DNA from: an uncultured Methylophaga sp.
GTDB taxonomy: Bacteria > Pseudomonadota > Gammaproteobacteria > Nitrosococcales > Methylophagaceae
Length of the DNA stretch: 64,000 nt
Direction of reading: 5' to 3'
Assembly (NCBI GenBank): GCA_913055695.1
Contig: CAJXKF010000001.1
Location: 452,354-516,353, forward strand
The notes under the pieces are model-generated. The model worked only from the letters and a program-made list of their open reading frames with translations, did not search any database and was not told the DNA's origin. Shown one piece after another: positions 27,087 through 35,710 of the stretch. A program made the translations under genes and the position numbers. Every line of letters starts with the position of its first letter. Positions within the stretch are counted from its first letter, which is position 1.

Positions 27087-27995
27087 TTAGCCGCGTGGAT
27101 GATGCTGGCCATGCAACTGTTTCAGGCGCTCTTTGGCGACATGAGTGTAGATCTGCGTGGTGGAGAGATCGGAATGCCCCAGTAATAACTGAACGACACG
27201 CAGGTCAGCACCATGATTCAGCAGATGTGTGGCAAACGCATGCCGGAGTGTATGCGGAGATAAATGTTTCTCAATATGCGCCTGTTTGGCATAGCGTTTA
27301 ATGATGTACCAGAAAGCCTGGCGGGTCATCGCCTTGCCGCGACGGGTCGGAAATAAATCGTCGGTTACCTGTCCATTAAGCAGCCCCGGACGGGATTCAA
27401 TCAGATAATCCTGCAACCAGTCGAGGGCGACTTCACCCACCGGCACCAAGCGCTCTTTATTGCCTTTACCGATACAACGAATCAGGCCCTGACGTGAATT
27501 AAACTGCTCCTGTTTGAGACTCACAAGCTCTGATACACGCAGACCGGTGGCATAAAGCAATTCCAGCATGGTTCTGTCGCGCAGGCCCAGCACCTCAGTG
27601 ACATCGGGCTGCGCCAGTAAATCTTCGACTTCCTGTTCGGTCAGACTGTCCGGCAGTGGTTTGCCCAGACGTGGCGATTCAAGTTGTGCGGTGGGGTCAC
27701 TGTCACGCAGATCTTCACGCAACAGATAGCGGTAAAAACGCCTCAGCGTCGAGAGTAGCCTGGCTTCACTTCTGACCTTGCGTCCTTCGCGCATACGCTG
27801 ACTTTGATAGCGCTGAATGTCTTTTTGCGTGGCCGCTGCCAGATCGACATCAAACTGTGACAGCCAGCCGGCAAAGGCCAGCAGATCGCGCCGGTAGGCT
27901 TCAATCGTGTTCTGACTCAGACCGGCCTCCAGCCAGAGGCTGTCCAGAAAGCGTTCCAGGTAACGGCTCGGCTCGGTAAATTCTTGCGTAGTCAT
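27087..27995 (-). CDS. xerD: Site-specific tyrosine recombinase XerD
   Basis: A 302-residue recombinase with all catalytic residues visible: R153, K177, H248, R251, H274 and nucleophile Y283. They fall at the expected spacing relative to E. coli XerD (R148, K172, H244, R247, H270, Y279). The N-terminal SAM-like domain starts LDSLWLEAGLSQNTIEAYRRD. With XerC it resolves chromosome dimers at dif under FtsK control. The dsbC neighbourhood supports XerD over XerC. Nothing suggests an integrase of a mobile element. Confidence 0.95.
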   Translation of the reverse strand: MTTQEFTEPSRYLERFLDSLWLEAGLSQNTIEAYRRDLLAFAGWLSQFDVDLAAATQKDIQRYQSQRMREGRKVRSEARLLSTLRRFYRYLLREDLRDSDPTAQLESPRLGKPLPDSLTEQEVEDLLAQPDVTEVLGLRDRTMLELLYATGLRVSELVSLKQEQFNSRQGLIRCIGKGNKERLVPVGEVALDWLQDYLIESRPGLLNGQVTDDLFPTRRGKAMTRQAFWYIIKRYAKQAHIEKHLSPHTLRHAFATHLLNHGADLRVVQLLLGHSDLSTTQIYTHVAKERLKQLHGQHHPRG

Positions 27996-28024
27996 GACCG
28001 CATTAGATTAGCAGCAGGCAATAA

Positions 28025-28054
28025 AAAAGGGCAGTGGAAGACCACTGCCCTTTT
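28025..28054 (-). terminator. Intrinsic terminator downstream of rplS
   Basis: A 13-bp stem, AAAAGGGCAGTGG with its exact complement, encloses a 4-base loop. A-run and T-run flank it, so it can work in both directions. It ends the rpsP-rimM-trmD-rplS operon on the minus strand, 30 bases past rplS. Confidence 0.93.
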
Positions 28055-28084
28055 CTGTAATACGAGTTCGTAAGAACCGCTGTA

Positions 28085-28429
28085 TTACAATTTTTCTTTA
28101 ATACGTGCTGCTTTACCAGTCAGGTCACGCAGGTAGTACAGTTTAGAACGACGAACATCACCGCGACGTTTGACTTCAATGCTGGCGATAGTCGGGCTGT
28201 GAGTCTGGAATACACGCTCGACGCCAACGCCGCTGGAGATTTTACGAACGGTAAAAGCAGAGTGCAGACCACGGTTACGCTTGGCAATCACAATACCTTC
28301 GAACGCCTGTTCACGCTCACGGTCGCCTTCTTTGATTTTGACTTTAACAACAACAGTATCGCCCGCTGAAAACTCAGGGACATCCTGTTTCATTTGTTCA
28401 GCGTTCAGCTGTTCGATAATGTTACTCAT
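28085..28429 (-). CDS. rplS: 50S ribosomal protein L19
   Basis: A 114-residue L19 with the usual [28 protein letters not shown] and [20 protein letters not shown] segments. It sits at the interface between the ribosomal subunits. It is the last gene of the conserved rpsP-rimM-trmD-rplS operon and is followed by a strong terminator. Length and sequence are normal. Confidence 0.98.
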   Translation of the reverse strand: MSNIIEQLNAEQMKQDVPEFSAGDTVVVKVKIKEGDREREQAFEGIVIAKRNRGLHSAFTVRKISSGVGVERVFQTHSPTIASIEVKRRGDVRRSKLYYLRDLTGKAARIKEKL

Positions 28430-28443
28430 TGTTTAACTCCCAA

Positions 28444-29187
28444 CTAATCCTGCCCGCTCTCGGCAATAAATTCTTCTAATAGCGCCTGCTGCTCATCGGT
28501 CAATGTTTTATCTGCCAACAAGTCAGGTCGTCGCAACCATGTTCGTCCCAAGGACTGTTTGAGGCGCCATTTGCGTATCGCTTCATGGTCGCCGCCCAGC
28601 AATACCTCGGGTACTGTCTGGTCAAATAACTTTTCCGGTCTGGTGTAATGCGGGCAGTCCAGTAGACCTGCTACAAAAGAATCCTGCTCTGCAGAGTTCT
28701 CATCACCCAATACACCCGGTAATAATCTGGCCACACCATCAATCAACACCATGGCTGCCAGCTCACCACCACTGAGGACATAGTCACCAATCGACCATTC
28801 CTCATCAATCTGCTTTTCAATCAGGCGTTCATCAATGCCTTCATAGCGTCCGGCAACCAGAATCATTTTGTCTCTGTTTGCCAGCTGTTTCAGCGCCTGC
28901 TGATCCAGCTTTTTGCCTTGTGGCGACAGATAAATCACTCTGGCATCGTCACCCAGTTCCTGCCTGGCTGCCGTAATGGCATCACTGAGCGGGGCCACTT
29001 TCATGACCATGCCCGGACCACCACCATAGGGTCTGTCATCCACTGTCCGATGCCGATCGTGCGTAAAGTCACGCGGGTTCCAGTAACTGAGCTGCAGAAT
29101 CCCTTGTTTTACTGCCCGACCTGTCACCCCATACTCAGTGACGGCATCAAACATCGGCGGGAACAGGGATATCACACCCAGGCGCAT
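28444..29187 (-). CDS. trmD: tRNA (guanine-37-N1)-methyltransferase
   Basis: A 247-residue SPOUT-class methyltransferase that places m1G37 next to the anticodon and prevents frameshifting. [20 protein letters not shown] is the N-terminus, [14 protein letters not shown] and [14 protein letters not shown] are signatures, and [16 protein letters not shown] forms the trefoil-knot SAM site. FDGTVP-like elements occur near the end. It lies 14 bases upstream of rplS and 12 bases downstream of rimM. Confidence 0.98.
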   Translation of the reverse strand: MRLGVISLFPPMFDAVTEYGVTGRAVKQGILQLSYWNPRDFTHDRHRTVDDRPYGGGPGMVMKVAPLSDAITAARQELGDDARVIYLSPQGKKLDQQALKQLANRDKMILVAGRYEGIDERLIEKQIDEEWSIGDYVLSGGELAAMVLIDGVARLLPGVLGDENSAEQDSFVAGLLDCPHYTRPEKLFDQTVPEVLLGGDHEAIRKWRLKQSLGRTWLRRPDLLADKTLTDEQQALLEEFIAESGQD

Positions 29188-29199
29188 CAGCCTTGCTCC

Positions 29200-29712
29200 C
29201 TAAAAATCTTTGTCCCAGTCCACCCGGATAAGCTTGTTATCCAAATCAACCAGTTTGACGATTTCATCCATTACAAAAGGAATCAATCGCTCTTTGCCTT
29301 TTGCCTTCACCACCAGCACATCGTTGGCACCGGTTTCCAGCAGATGGTCCACCTGTCCCAGCAAGTCGCCGTCGAGGTTTTCCACATTAAGGCCCATTAA
29401 GTCAGTCCAGTAAAACTCATCCTCTTCGGTTGGTTCCAGCTGATCTTTTTTAATGGCCAGCTCAGCGCCTATCAGCGGCTGAACCTGATCTCGGTCGGTC
29501 ACATTGGCGATGCCCATGACCAGACCTTTGCCCTGCAGGTGCCCACCGGACACCTTGATTTCAATCCACTCACCCTGTCGTGACAGGAACAGTGGCGAAT
29601 ACTCCAGGATGTTGGCGCGAGGTTCAGTGAAGGAATAAACCTTGACCCAACCTTTGACACCGAAGGCACCGGATATTTTACCTACCGGGATAAACTCCTC
29701 GGACGCTGCCAT
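29200..29712 (-). CDS. rimM: Ribosome maturation factor RimM
   Basis: A 170-residue RimM. VGKISGAFGVKGWVKVYSFTEP is the N-terminal domain signature and EFYWTDLMGLNVENLDGDLLGQV begins the C-terminal PRC barrel. It binds ribosomal protein S19 and assists maturation of the 30S head. It is second in the rpsP operon, with 18 bases between its start and the rpsP stop. Nothing unusual was seen. Confidence 0.97.
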   Translation of the reverse strand: MAASEEFIPVGKISGAFGVKGWVKVYSFTEPRANILEYSPLFLSRQGEWIEIKVSGGHLQGKGLVMGIANVTDRDQVQPLIGAELAIKKDQLEPTEEDEFYWTDLMGLNVENLDGDLLGQVDHLLETGANDVLVVKAKGKERLIPFVMDEIVKLVDLDNKLIRVDWDKDF

Positions 29713-29730
29713 ACCCGCACCTCTTAAAAA

Positions 29731-29982
29731 TTAAGCTGCTGCTTTTTGTGCTTCTTCGATCAGCTTGGCAACGCGCTCTGAAGTTTGTGCACCCTGGCTA
29801 ATCCAATGGGCAGCGCGGTCCAGATCAACGCGCAGTTTCTCTTCCTGACCACGTGCGATCGGGTTGAAGAAACCAATGCGTTCGATGTAACGACCATCAC
29901 GCGCATTGCGTGAGTCGGTGACGACGATACCGTAGAAAGGACGCTTCTTGGCGCCGCTGCGAGTTAATCTAATTGTTACCAT
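29731..29982 (-). CDS. rpsP: 30S ribosomal protein S16
   Basis: An 83-residue S16: [21 protein letters not shown] and the [19 protein letters not shown] segment are characteristic. It binds 16S rRNA early in 30S assembly. It is first gene of the four-gene operon; the promoter should lie in 29983-30093, between it and ffh. Confidence 0.98.
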   Translation of the reverse strand: MVTIRLTRSGAKKRPFYGIVVTDSRNARDGRYIERIGFFNPIARGQEEKLRVDLDRAAHWISQGAQTSERVAKLIEEAQKAAA

Positions 29983-30093
29983 ATTCTTTATGCCCGTTGA
30001 AAAACTGGATCGGAAAACCGTCGTATTTTACGCAAGTCTCCCTGGTTTGCAAAGTCTTAGTTTACTATTTATCTGAGCTGATGGACTGCCGGC

Positions 30094-31473
30094 CTAAAAC
30101 GGCATGCCGCCACCGCCCATTCCTCCCATCGGGAATTTGCCACCCATGCCCCGCATGAGTTTGGCCATGCCCCCCTTGGAGCCCATTTTCTTCATCATTT
30201 TCTGCATCTGCGTGAACTGCTTGAGCAGACGATTGACGTCCTGAATCTGGGTGCCGCTGCCGGCGGCGATACGTTTTTTACGTGATCCTTTAATAATATC
30301 CGGGCGGCGACGTTCTTTCGGGGTCATCGAGTTGATGATGGCTTCCAGCTTACCCAGCTCTTTGTCATTGACCTGGTTTTTAGCCGCATCAGGAATATTG
30401 GCCATCCCCGGCAGCTTGTCGAGCATGGAACCGATACCGCCCATCTTGCTCATCTGCTGCAGTTGTTCACGGAAATCATCGAGATCGAAACCCTTGCCTT
30501 TTTTCAGCTTCTTGGCAAGCTTCTCGGCAGAGTCGACATCCATTTTGCGTTGGGCTTCTTCCACCAGCGACAGCACGTCACCCATGCCCAGAATCCGAGA
30601 TACTACACGGTCAGGGTGGAAGGGTTCCAGTGCGGCGGTTTTTTCACCCACACCCATAAACTTGATTGGTTTACCGGTGATGTGACGGATAGAGAGCGCC
30701 GCACCGCCACGCGCATCACCATCCGCCTTGGTCAGAATCACACCGGTGAGCGGTAAGGCATCATTAAAGGCTTTGGCAGTATTGGCGGCATCCTGCCCGG
30801 TCATGCTGTCGACCGTGAACAGCGTCTCGACCGGATTGATGGCAGCATGAATCTGTTTGATTTCAGTCATCATGTCGTCATCAATATGCAGACGACCCGC
30901 GGTATCGATAATCACCACATCGACATAATCACGCTTGGCCTGCTCAATGGCATTTCTGGCGATGTCAACCGGGTTTTGATCCGACTGACTGGGGAAGAAT
31001 TTGGCTTCCACCTCGCCTGCCAGCGTCTGCAACTGATCAATCGCTGCCGGACGATAAACGTCAGTACTGGCCACCATCACTGATTTGCGATCGCGTTCTT
31101 TAAGCCAGCGGGCCAGTTTGGCGACACTGGTGGTTTTACCGGCGCCCTGCAAACCGGCCATCAGAATCACGGCGGGCGGCTGGGTATTAAGGTTAAGCCC
31201 CGGATTGGCCTCGCCCATGACCGCGACCAGTTCATCATTAACGACCTTGACCAGGGCCTGCCCCGGCGTCAGGCTGCGCAGGACATCCTGCCCCATCGCC
31301 CGTTCTTTGACGCGATTGATGAATTCACGTACGACCGGCAAGGCGACGTCGGCCTCGAGCAGGGCCATACGTACTTCACGCAGCGTGTCTTTTACATTGT
31401 CTTCAGTGATACGGCCCTGGCCGCGGAGCGACTTGAGGGTACTCCCCAGCCTTTCACTTAAACTGTCAAACAT
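30094..31473 (-). CDS. ffh: Signal recognition particle GTPase Ffh
   Basis: A 459-residue SRP54. The N domain is followed by the G domain with GLQGAGKTTSVAKLA, DTAGR and TKADGDARGG, and then by the methionine-rich M domain that holds signal peptides and 4.5S RNA. The tail is rich in Gly and Met (GGMGGGGMPF), as is common. Ffh delivers nascent membrane proteins to FtsY. It is upstream of rpsP on the same strand, the usual gammaproteobacterial order, and divergent from ypjD. Confidence 0.98.
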   Translation of the reverse strand: MFDSLSERLGSTLKSLRGQGRITEDNVKDTLREVRMALLEADVALPVVREFINRVKERAMGQDVLRSLTPGQALVKVVNDELVAVMGEANPGLNLNTQPPAVILMAGLQGAGKTTSVAKLARWLKERDRKSVMVASTDVYRPAAIDQLQTLAGEVEAKFFPSQSDQNPVDIARNAIEQAKRDYVDVVIIDTAGRLHIDDDMMTEIKQIHAAINPVETLFTVDSMTGQDAANTAKAFNDALPLTGVILTKADGDARGGAALSIRHITGKPIKFMGVGEKTAALEPFHPDRVVSRILGMGDVLSLVEEAQRKMDVDSAEKLAKKLKKGKGFDLDDFREQLQQMSKMGGIGSMLDKLPGMANIPDAAKNQVNDKELGKLEAIINSMTPKERRRPDIIKGSRKKRIAAGSGTQIQDVNRLLKQFTQMQKMMKKMGSKGGMAKLMRGMGGKFPMGGMGGGGMPF

Positions 31474-31615
31474 AGATCACCCTAGATGGCTGGCGGATAT
31501 CGCCAGTGTTTAATGCTTTAAAACCATAGTATAACTGATATATTGTTTGCGACAGGATGACATCGTCTATCATTACCATTTGAGATAAAAAAATCCTCCA
31601 AGGATCGAATGAAAT

Positions 31616-32413
31616 ATGGCCATTGCCAACGCTCTCGCTTTTCTGCTCTATCTGAGCAGTAGTGCAATTCTAATCAGGCGCTTCGTGCAGAAGAGCCAAT
31701 CAGCGGTCAAACCCAGTGTACCAGTCGGCATTCTGATCATCATGGCGCTGCTGTTCCACGCTGCCGATATTTTCTTTACCATGCGCGCCGCCGGTGGCTG
31801 GGATCTGGGCCTGTTTTCAACCTTCTCGGTGGCAACCTGGCTGATGGCGCTGATTGCCCTGATTATCGGCAGCCGCATGCCTAACTCACATCCCGGTATC
31901 GTGGTTTATCCCCTGGTTGCCCTCAGCCTGATGCTGCGGGTGGAACTGCCATCTCCGCAACCTCCTTCCCTTTCTGACCCGGCACTTGAGTGGCATGTCT
32001 TGCTGTCACTCGCTGCCTACAGCCTGTTTATGCTGGCTGCAATTCAGGCGGTTGTGCTGGCGATTCAGGAAAAACAGCTGCGCCGACATCATGTTGCTGG
32101 CATCATCCGCAAACTGCCACCACTGCAGACTATGGAAAAAGGCTTGTTTCAGCTGATTATCACCGGTTTTGCGCTGCTCACTATCGGCCTGATTACCGGT
32201 TTCATGTTTGTCGATGATTTGCTGGCCCAGCATCTGGTGCACAAAACCGTCTTGTCGGTCATCGCCTGGTGTGTCTTTGCTGCCCTGTTGTGGGGTCGAT
32301 TACGTCACGGCTGGCGTGGCAAGACCGCGGTAAAATGGACCTTAAGCGGTTTCGGCTTTTTATTACTGGCCTATATGGGCAGTAAATTTGTACTTGAATA
32401 TCTGGTGAACTGA
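31616..32413 (+). CDS. ypjD: YpjD-type inner-membrane protein, CcsA/cytochrome c assembly family
   Basis: A 265-residue protein with about eight transmembrane helices. EWHVLLSLAAYSLFMLAAIQAVVLAIQEKQLR matches the CcsA/CcmC-like domain, and conserved histidines in EWHVLLS and HLVHKTVLSVIAW could bind haem. In E. coli YpjD sits between ffh and corB (yfjD), and the same arrangement is seen here. Its function is not established; it may help haem handling. An AGGA lies about 10 bases before the ATG. Confidence 0.88.
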   Translation: MAIANALAFLLYLSSSAILIRRFVQKSQSAVKPSVPVGILIIMALLFHAADIFFTMRAAGGWDLGLFSTFSVATWLMALIALIIGSRMPNSHPGIVVYPLVALSLMLRVELPSPQPPSLSDPALEWHVLLSLAAYSLFMLAAIQAVVLAIQEKQLRRHHVAGIIRKLPPLQTMEKGLFQLIITGFALLTIGLITGFMFVDDLLAQHLVHKTVLSVIAWCVFAALLWGRLRHGWRGKTAVKWTLSGFGFLLLAYMGSKFVLEYLVN

Positions 32414-32420
32414 CACACTC

Positions 32421-33701
32421 ATGCTAGAAGAGACGTCCTTACTGGTTCTGTTTTTAATCCTGTTTTTCCTGCTGCTGCTGTCCGCTTTCTTCTCCAGTTC
32501 AGAAACCGCGCTGATGTCGCTGAACCGTTACCGGCTGCGGCACCTGGAACAGGAAGGTCACCGAGGTGCACAGATTGCCTCGCAGTTGCTGAACCGCCCT
32601 GATCGCCTGATTGGGCTGATTCTGCTCGGCAATAACTTCGTTAATATCATGGCCTCGGCGATCGCGACGGTCATCGGAATTAAACTGCTGGGTGAAAACG
32701 GCATTGTCGTCGCCACTTTTGCGCTGACGCTTATCGTATTGCTGTTTGCCGAAGTCACACCTAAAACCCTGGCCGCGCTGCATCCTGAACGGGTCGCTTT
32801 CCCGGCCAGTTTTCTGCTTAAACCCCTGCTGTTTATTCTCTATCCACTGGTCTGGTTCACTAACAGCATTACCAACCGTATGGTCCGGCTATTCGGAGTC
32901 TCGCCCGAAGATGCTGCCACCACCGCCATCAATGTTGAAGAACTTCGGGTTGCCCTGATTGAAGCCGGCAGCATGATTCCCAAACGTCACAAAGACATGC
33001 TGATGAGTATCCTCGATCTGGAAAAAGTTACAGTCAATGATGTGATGGTGCCAAGAAATGAAATCGAAGGACTGGATATCAATGCCCCATTCCAGGAGAT
33101 CATCAAGCAGCTATCTCACTGTGGCTACACCCGTCTGCCGGTCTATGAAGACAGTATGGACAACATTGTCGGCATTCTGCATCTTCGAAAGGCGCTGCAT
33201 CTTCTGACCCAGGACAATCTGACGCCGGAGACACTGCGGGCGATTATCAAAAATGCCTATTTCGTACCCGAAGGCACGCCGCTCAATACCCAGTTGATTA
33301 ACTTCCAGCGTAATCGCCGCCGCACCGGGCTGGTGGTCGATGAGTATGGTGACCTGCTGGGACTTATCACCCTGGAAGATATTTTCCGTGAGATCGTGGG
33401 CGAATTTACCGCCGATACCATCGATGAAGATAAGGAAATCCATCCGCAGGAAGATGGCAGCTATCTGATCAACGGCACAGCCACTATCCGCGATATTAAC
33501 CGCAGTAATAACTGGGAACTGCCAACCGATGGCCCCAAAACCATCAATGGCCTGGTTCTGGAACACCTGGAAAGCATTCCTGATCCCGGCGTCAGTATCC
33601 GCTGGGGAGATTATGTTATCGAGGTTGTGCAGACTGCAGACAATGCCATCAAAACACTCCGGATACGACGGATAGAAGAAGAGATCGAGGAGGATGTCTG
33701 A
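32421..33701 (+). CDS. corB: CorB/HlyC-family CBS-domain transporter protein
   Basis: A 426-residue membrane protein. Residues 1-190 form a DUF21 (CNNM) domain with about four helices, beginning FSSSETALMSLNRYRL. VNDVMVPRNEIEGLD leads into two CBS domains (about 205-330), and FTADTIDEDKEIHPQEDGSYL starts the CorC_HlyC domain. The family includes magnesium transporters and regulators of divalent-cation efflux. It begins 7 bases after ypjD and stops 2 bases before the next gene, so the three genes form an operon. Confidence 0.92.
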   Translation: MLEETSLLVLFLILFFLLLLSAFFSSSETALMSLNRYRLRHLEQEGHRGAQIASQLLNRPDRLIGLILLGNNFVNIMASAIATVIGIKLLGENGIVVATFALTLIVLLFAEVTPKTLAALHPERVAFPASFLLKPLLFILYPLVWFTNSITNRMVRLFGVSPEDAATTAINVEELRVALIEAGSMIPKRHKDMLMSILDLEKVTVNDVMVPRNEIEGLDINAPFQEIIKQLSHCGYTRLPVYEDSMDNIVGILHLRKALHLLTQDNLTPETLRAIIKNAYFVPEGTPLNTQLINFQRNRRRTGLVVDEYGDLLGLITLEDIFREIVGEFTADTIDEDKEIHPQEDGSYLINGTATIRDINRSNNWELPTDGPKTINGLVLEHLESIPDPGVSIRWGDYVIEVVQTADNAIKTLRIRRIEEEIEEDV

Positions 33702-33703
33702 CC

Positions 33704-35644
33704 TTGGCGACCTTGCGTCTCAAACTGGTAGGACTCAATGGCATTGACCGCAACTCACTACGTTCGATGCTCAGGCTATCTGCCGATTTGCTGACCGCAG
33801 AATGGATTCTGGTCGAGGAAGGCCACGCCGATCTGGAAATTTATTCCTTCGACACTGACAAAGGCCAGCAGGCATGGCAGAGACGCAGCGAGGGACTTAC
33901 TGCCCTGCTGACTAATACCGGTAATGTCACAGAACCGGTCGATATTGTGCTCAGAAAACCGCTGCGTAAATCCAATTTCTCGGAAGCGCTCAATTTGGTG
34001 GAAGAGAAAATTCGTCTGCAGCGGGCGACGCAAGGCAATGTTGAGGCTGACGAGGGGCCTAGCGTAAAGCAGAGAACAGACTGGGCAGGCAAACTGCTGA
34101 GCAGCCTGAAACTGCGTAAAAAGCCTGCAACGCACCTCCCTTCACTTGAATTTCAGGAAGCTGATCCAGCGCCGCAAAATCAGCTTGATACCATCAAAGA
34201 TCCGAAGCTGCTGGAGGCCTGGATAAGCCAGTTGCCCAAAGATGCCAATCAGCGGGCTTCAACCCTGCTCAAAAATATCATTCCGCTATGCAGCCTCAAA
34301 CTCAAACCAATGCAGATGCTGCAACTACTGGAAATCTATCGCACCGCGATACAGGATTTATTGTTCACCCGTGATATCTCGGCAGTGAAAAGAGATCTCT
34401 ATGTCACGACTGAAAATCTGCGAGCGATCAGAAGCGTCAGTGATTTAATTGCCAAACTGGGTGTCGGTTACCAGCAGCTTGCCCGCCAGCCTTATGAACA
34501 GGGAGCGACGCCGGACAACAGCAGCCTGTTGCTGTTCTGTCTCAACCGCAGCGCCGAACAGCAGGCGCTACTGATTCTGCATGCCTTTCAGTATTACCGC
34601 AAAGCGCCACAAGGTGCCTGGCGCTGGTTACACCAACAGTATCTGTATCAGGAACAGGCCGATACCCTGCAACAAACAGTCAATCTGAGAGAACAATATC
34701 AAAGCCAAAGCTTTCATGACATCTATACGCAAATCACATTGACGGCTTTGGCTGATCCCTACAGTCTGGCTCGTTTTGATGTATTCAGGCTGTTCCGGCT
34801 GATGACCGAGTTCACTGATAAGCTTGAAACCGGCATGCTCAGCAATAAGCTCATCACCACCACCAGTAACTTCATGCTGACAGGTCATTTCTGTATTGAT
34901 GCCGGGAGTGACCAAATGCCGCAGGCCATGGTTAAAATGCCGCCGGCGATACGAAAGCTCCCCACAACCCGCCTGCTCAATACCCAACCGGCTTTGCTTT
35001 ATATCGAAAACCTGTTCAAGGATGCCAAGTCGCGGCCCTATGCTTCACTGGACACCGAGCTGAGACTGCTGAAAAAAATCATCCCTCAGCTCAATACCAC
35101 TCATGAAAGACGCTACCACCGACTGGATTCGGGCAAACACCGCACGGTAAAAATGGTTCACGGTATCAATGCGATACACCAGAGTCTGCATGGCACAATC
35201 ACCAATGACCTGGACTGGCATCTGGCAAACCAGAGCAGTGGTGGCATGATGGCGAAACGTGCCACTGAAGGCTGTTACCACCTCAATATTGGTGATTTTG
35301 TCGGCATTTTTGAACAGGATCTTGCAGTCAAGCTTGCCAGTATCCGATGGTTATTTGTCGAAATGGATGGTGAGACCGTGGTCGGGCTTGAACTTATTGA
35401 AGGCAAACCTGTCCCCGTATTCTGTACACCTGATGGTGAAGCCGAGCAGCACCCGGCTCTGATTCTGCCAAATGACAAGCCGCAGGAACCGGCTGCCATG
35501 ATCACAGAAAAAGGACTTTATTCACCCAAACGAAGGCTTCGGGTCAAAGACCATGGCGAGCCCTATGTCATTGTGGCGAGTGGTATGATTGACAGTACGC
35601 TGGATTACGAGCTGTTCAATTTCACTGTCAAGCAAGGTTCATAA
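33704..35644 (+). CDS. Uncharacterised protein with PilZ-like C-terminal motifs
   Basis: A 646-residue protein starting with TTG, two bases after corB. It is not recognised as a named family. Residues 1-110 look like a small alpha/beta domain, 165-460 are mainly helical, and the C-terminal 180 residues are strand-rich. Within that part RRYHR (469-473) and NQSSGG (509-514) fit the RxxxR and NxSxxG motifs of PilZ cyclic-di-GMP-binding domains, with a spacing a little longer than usual. No signal peptide or membrane helix is seen, so it should be cytosolic. It sits between corB and an AsmA-like gene. A cyclic-di-GMP receptor is a reasonable hypothesis, no more. Confidence 0.7.
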   Translation: MATLRLKLVGLNGIDRNSLRSMLRLSADLLTAEWILVEEGHADLEIYSFDTDKGQQAWQRRSEGLTALLTNTGNVTEPVDIVLRKPLRKSNFSEALNLVEEKIRLQRATQGNVEADEGPSVKQRTDWAGKLLSSLKLRKKPATHLPSLEFQEADPAPQNQLDTIKDPKLLEAWISQLPKDANQRASTLLKNIIPLCSLKLKPMQMLQLLEIYRTAIQDLLFTRDISAVKRDLYVTTENLRAIRSVSDLIAKLGVGYQQLARQPYEQGATPDNSSLLLFCLNRSAEQQALLILHAFQYYRKAPQGAWRWLHQQYLYQEQADTLQQTVNLREQYQSQSFHDIYTQITLTALADPYSLARFDVFRLFRLMTEFTDKLETGMLSNKLITTTSNFMLTGHFCIDAGSDQMPQAMVKMPPAIRKLPTTRLLNTQPALLYIENLFKDAKSRPYASLDTELRLLKKIIPQLNTTHERRYHRLDSGKHRTVKMVHGINAIHQSLHGTITNDLDWHLANQSSGGMMAKRATEGCYHLNIGDFVGIFEQDLAVKLASIRWLFVEMDGETVVGLELIEGKPVPVFCTPDGEAEQHPALILPNDKPQEPAAMITEKGLYSPKRRLRVKDHGEPYVIVASGMIDSTLDYELFNFTVKQGS

Positions 35645-35657
35645 AACCGCCATCATG

Positions 35658-35673
35658 CCCTATCATGATAGGG
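35658..35673. promoter_or_regulatory. 16-bp perfect palindrome upstream of the AsmA-like gene
   Basis: CCCTATCATGATAGGG is its own reverse complement, 13 bases after the upstream stop and about 37 bases before the AsmA-like ATG. There is no T-run. It may be an operator or an RNA hairpin; the surrounding words TGCCCT, TCATGA and GCAGGATT resemble those before lpxH. Confidence 0.4.
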
Positions 35674-35710
35674 TATTGCAGGATTTCTCTTCATAAACGG
35701 AATATTGACT

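Noticed and set aside
27087-27995. Tyrosine recombinase as a possible island integrase
   Set aside because: Residue spacing, length and neighbours match housekeeping XerD; it is not next to the tRNA genes.
33111-33566. 151-codon minus-strand frame inside corB
   Set aside because: It is a shadow of the corB coding strand with no recognisable protein features.
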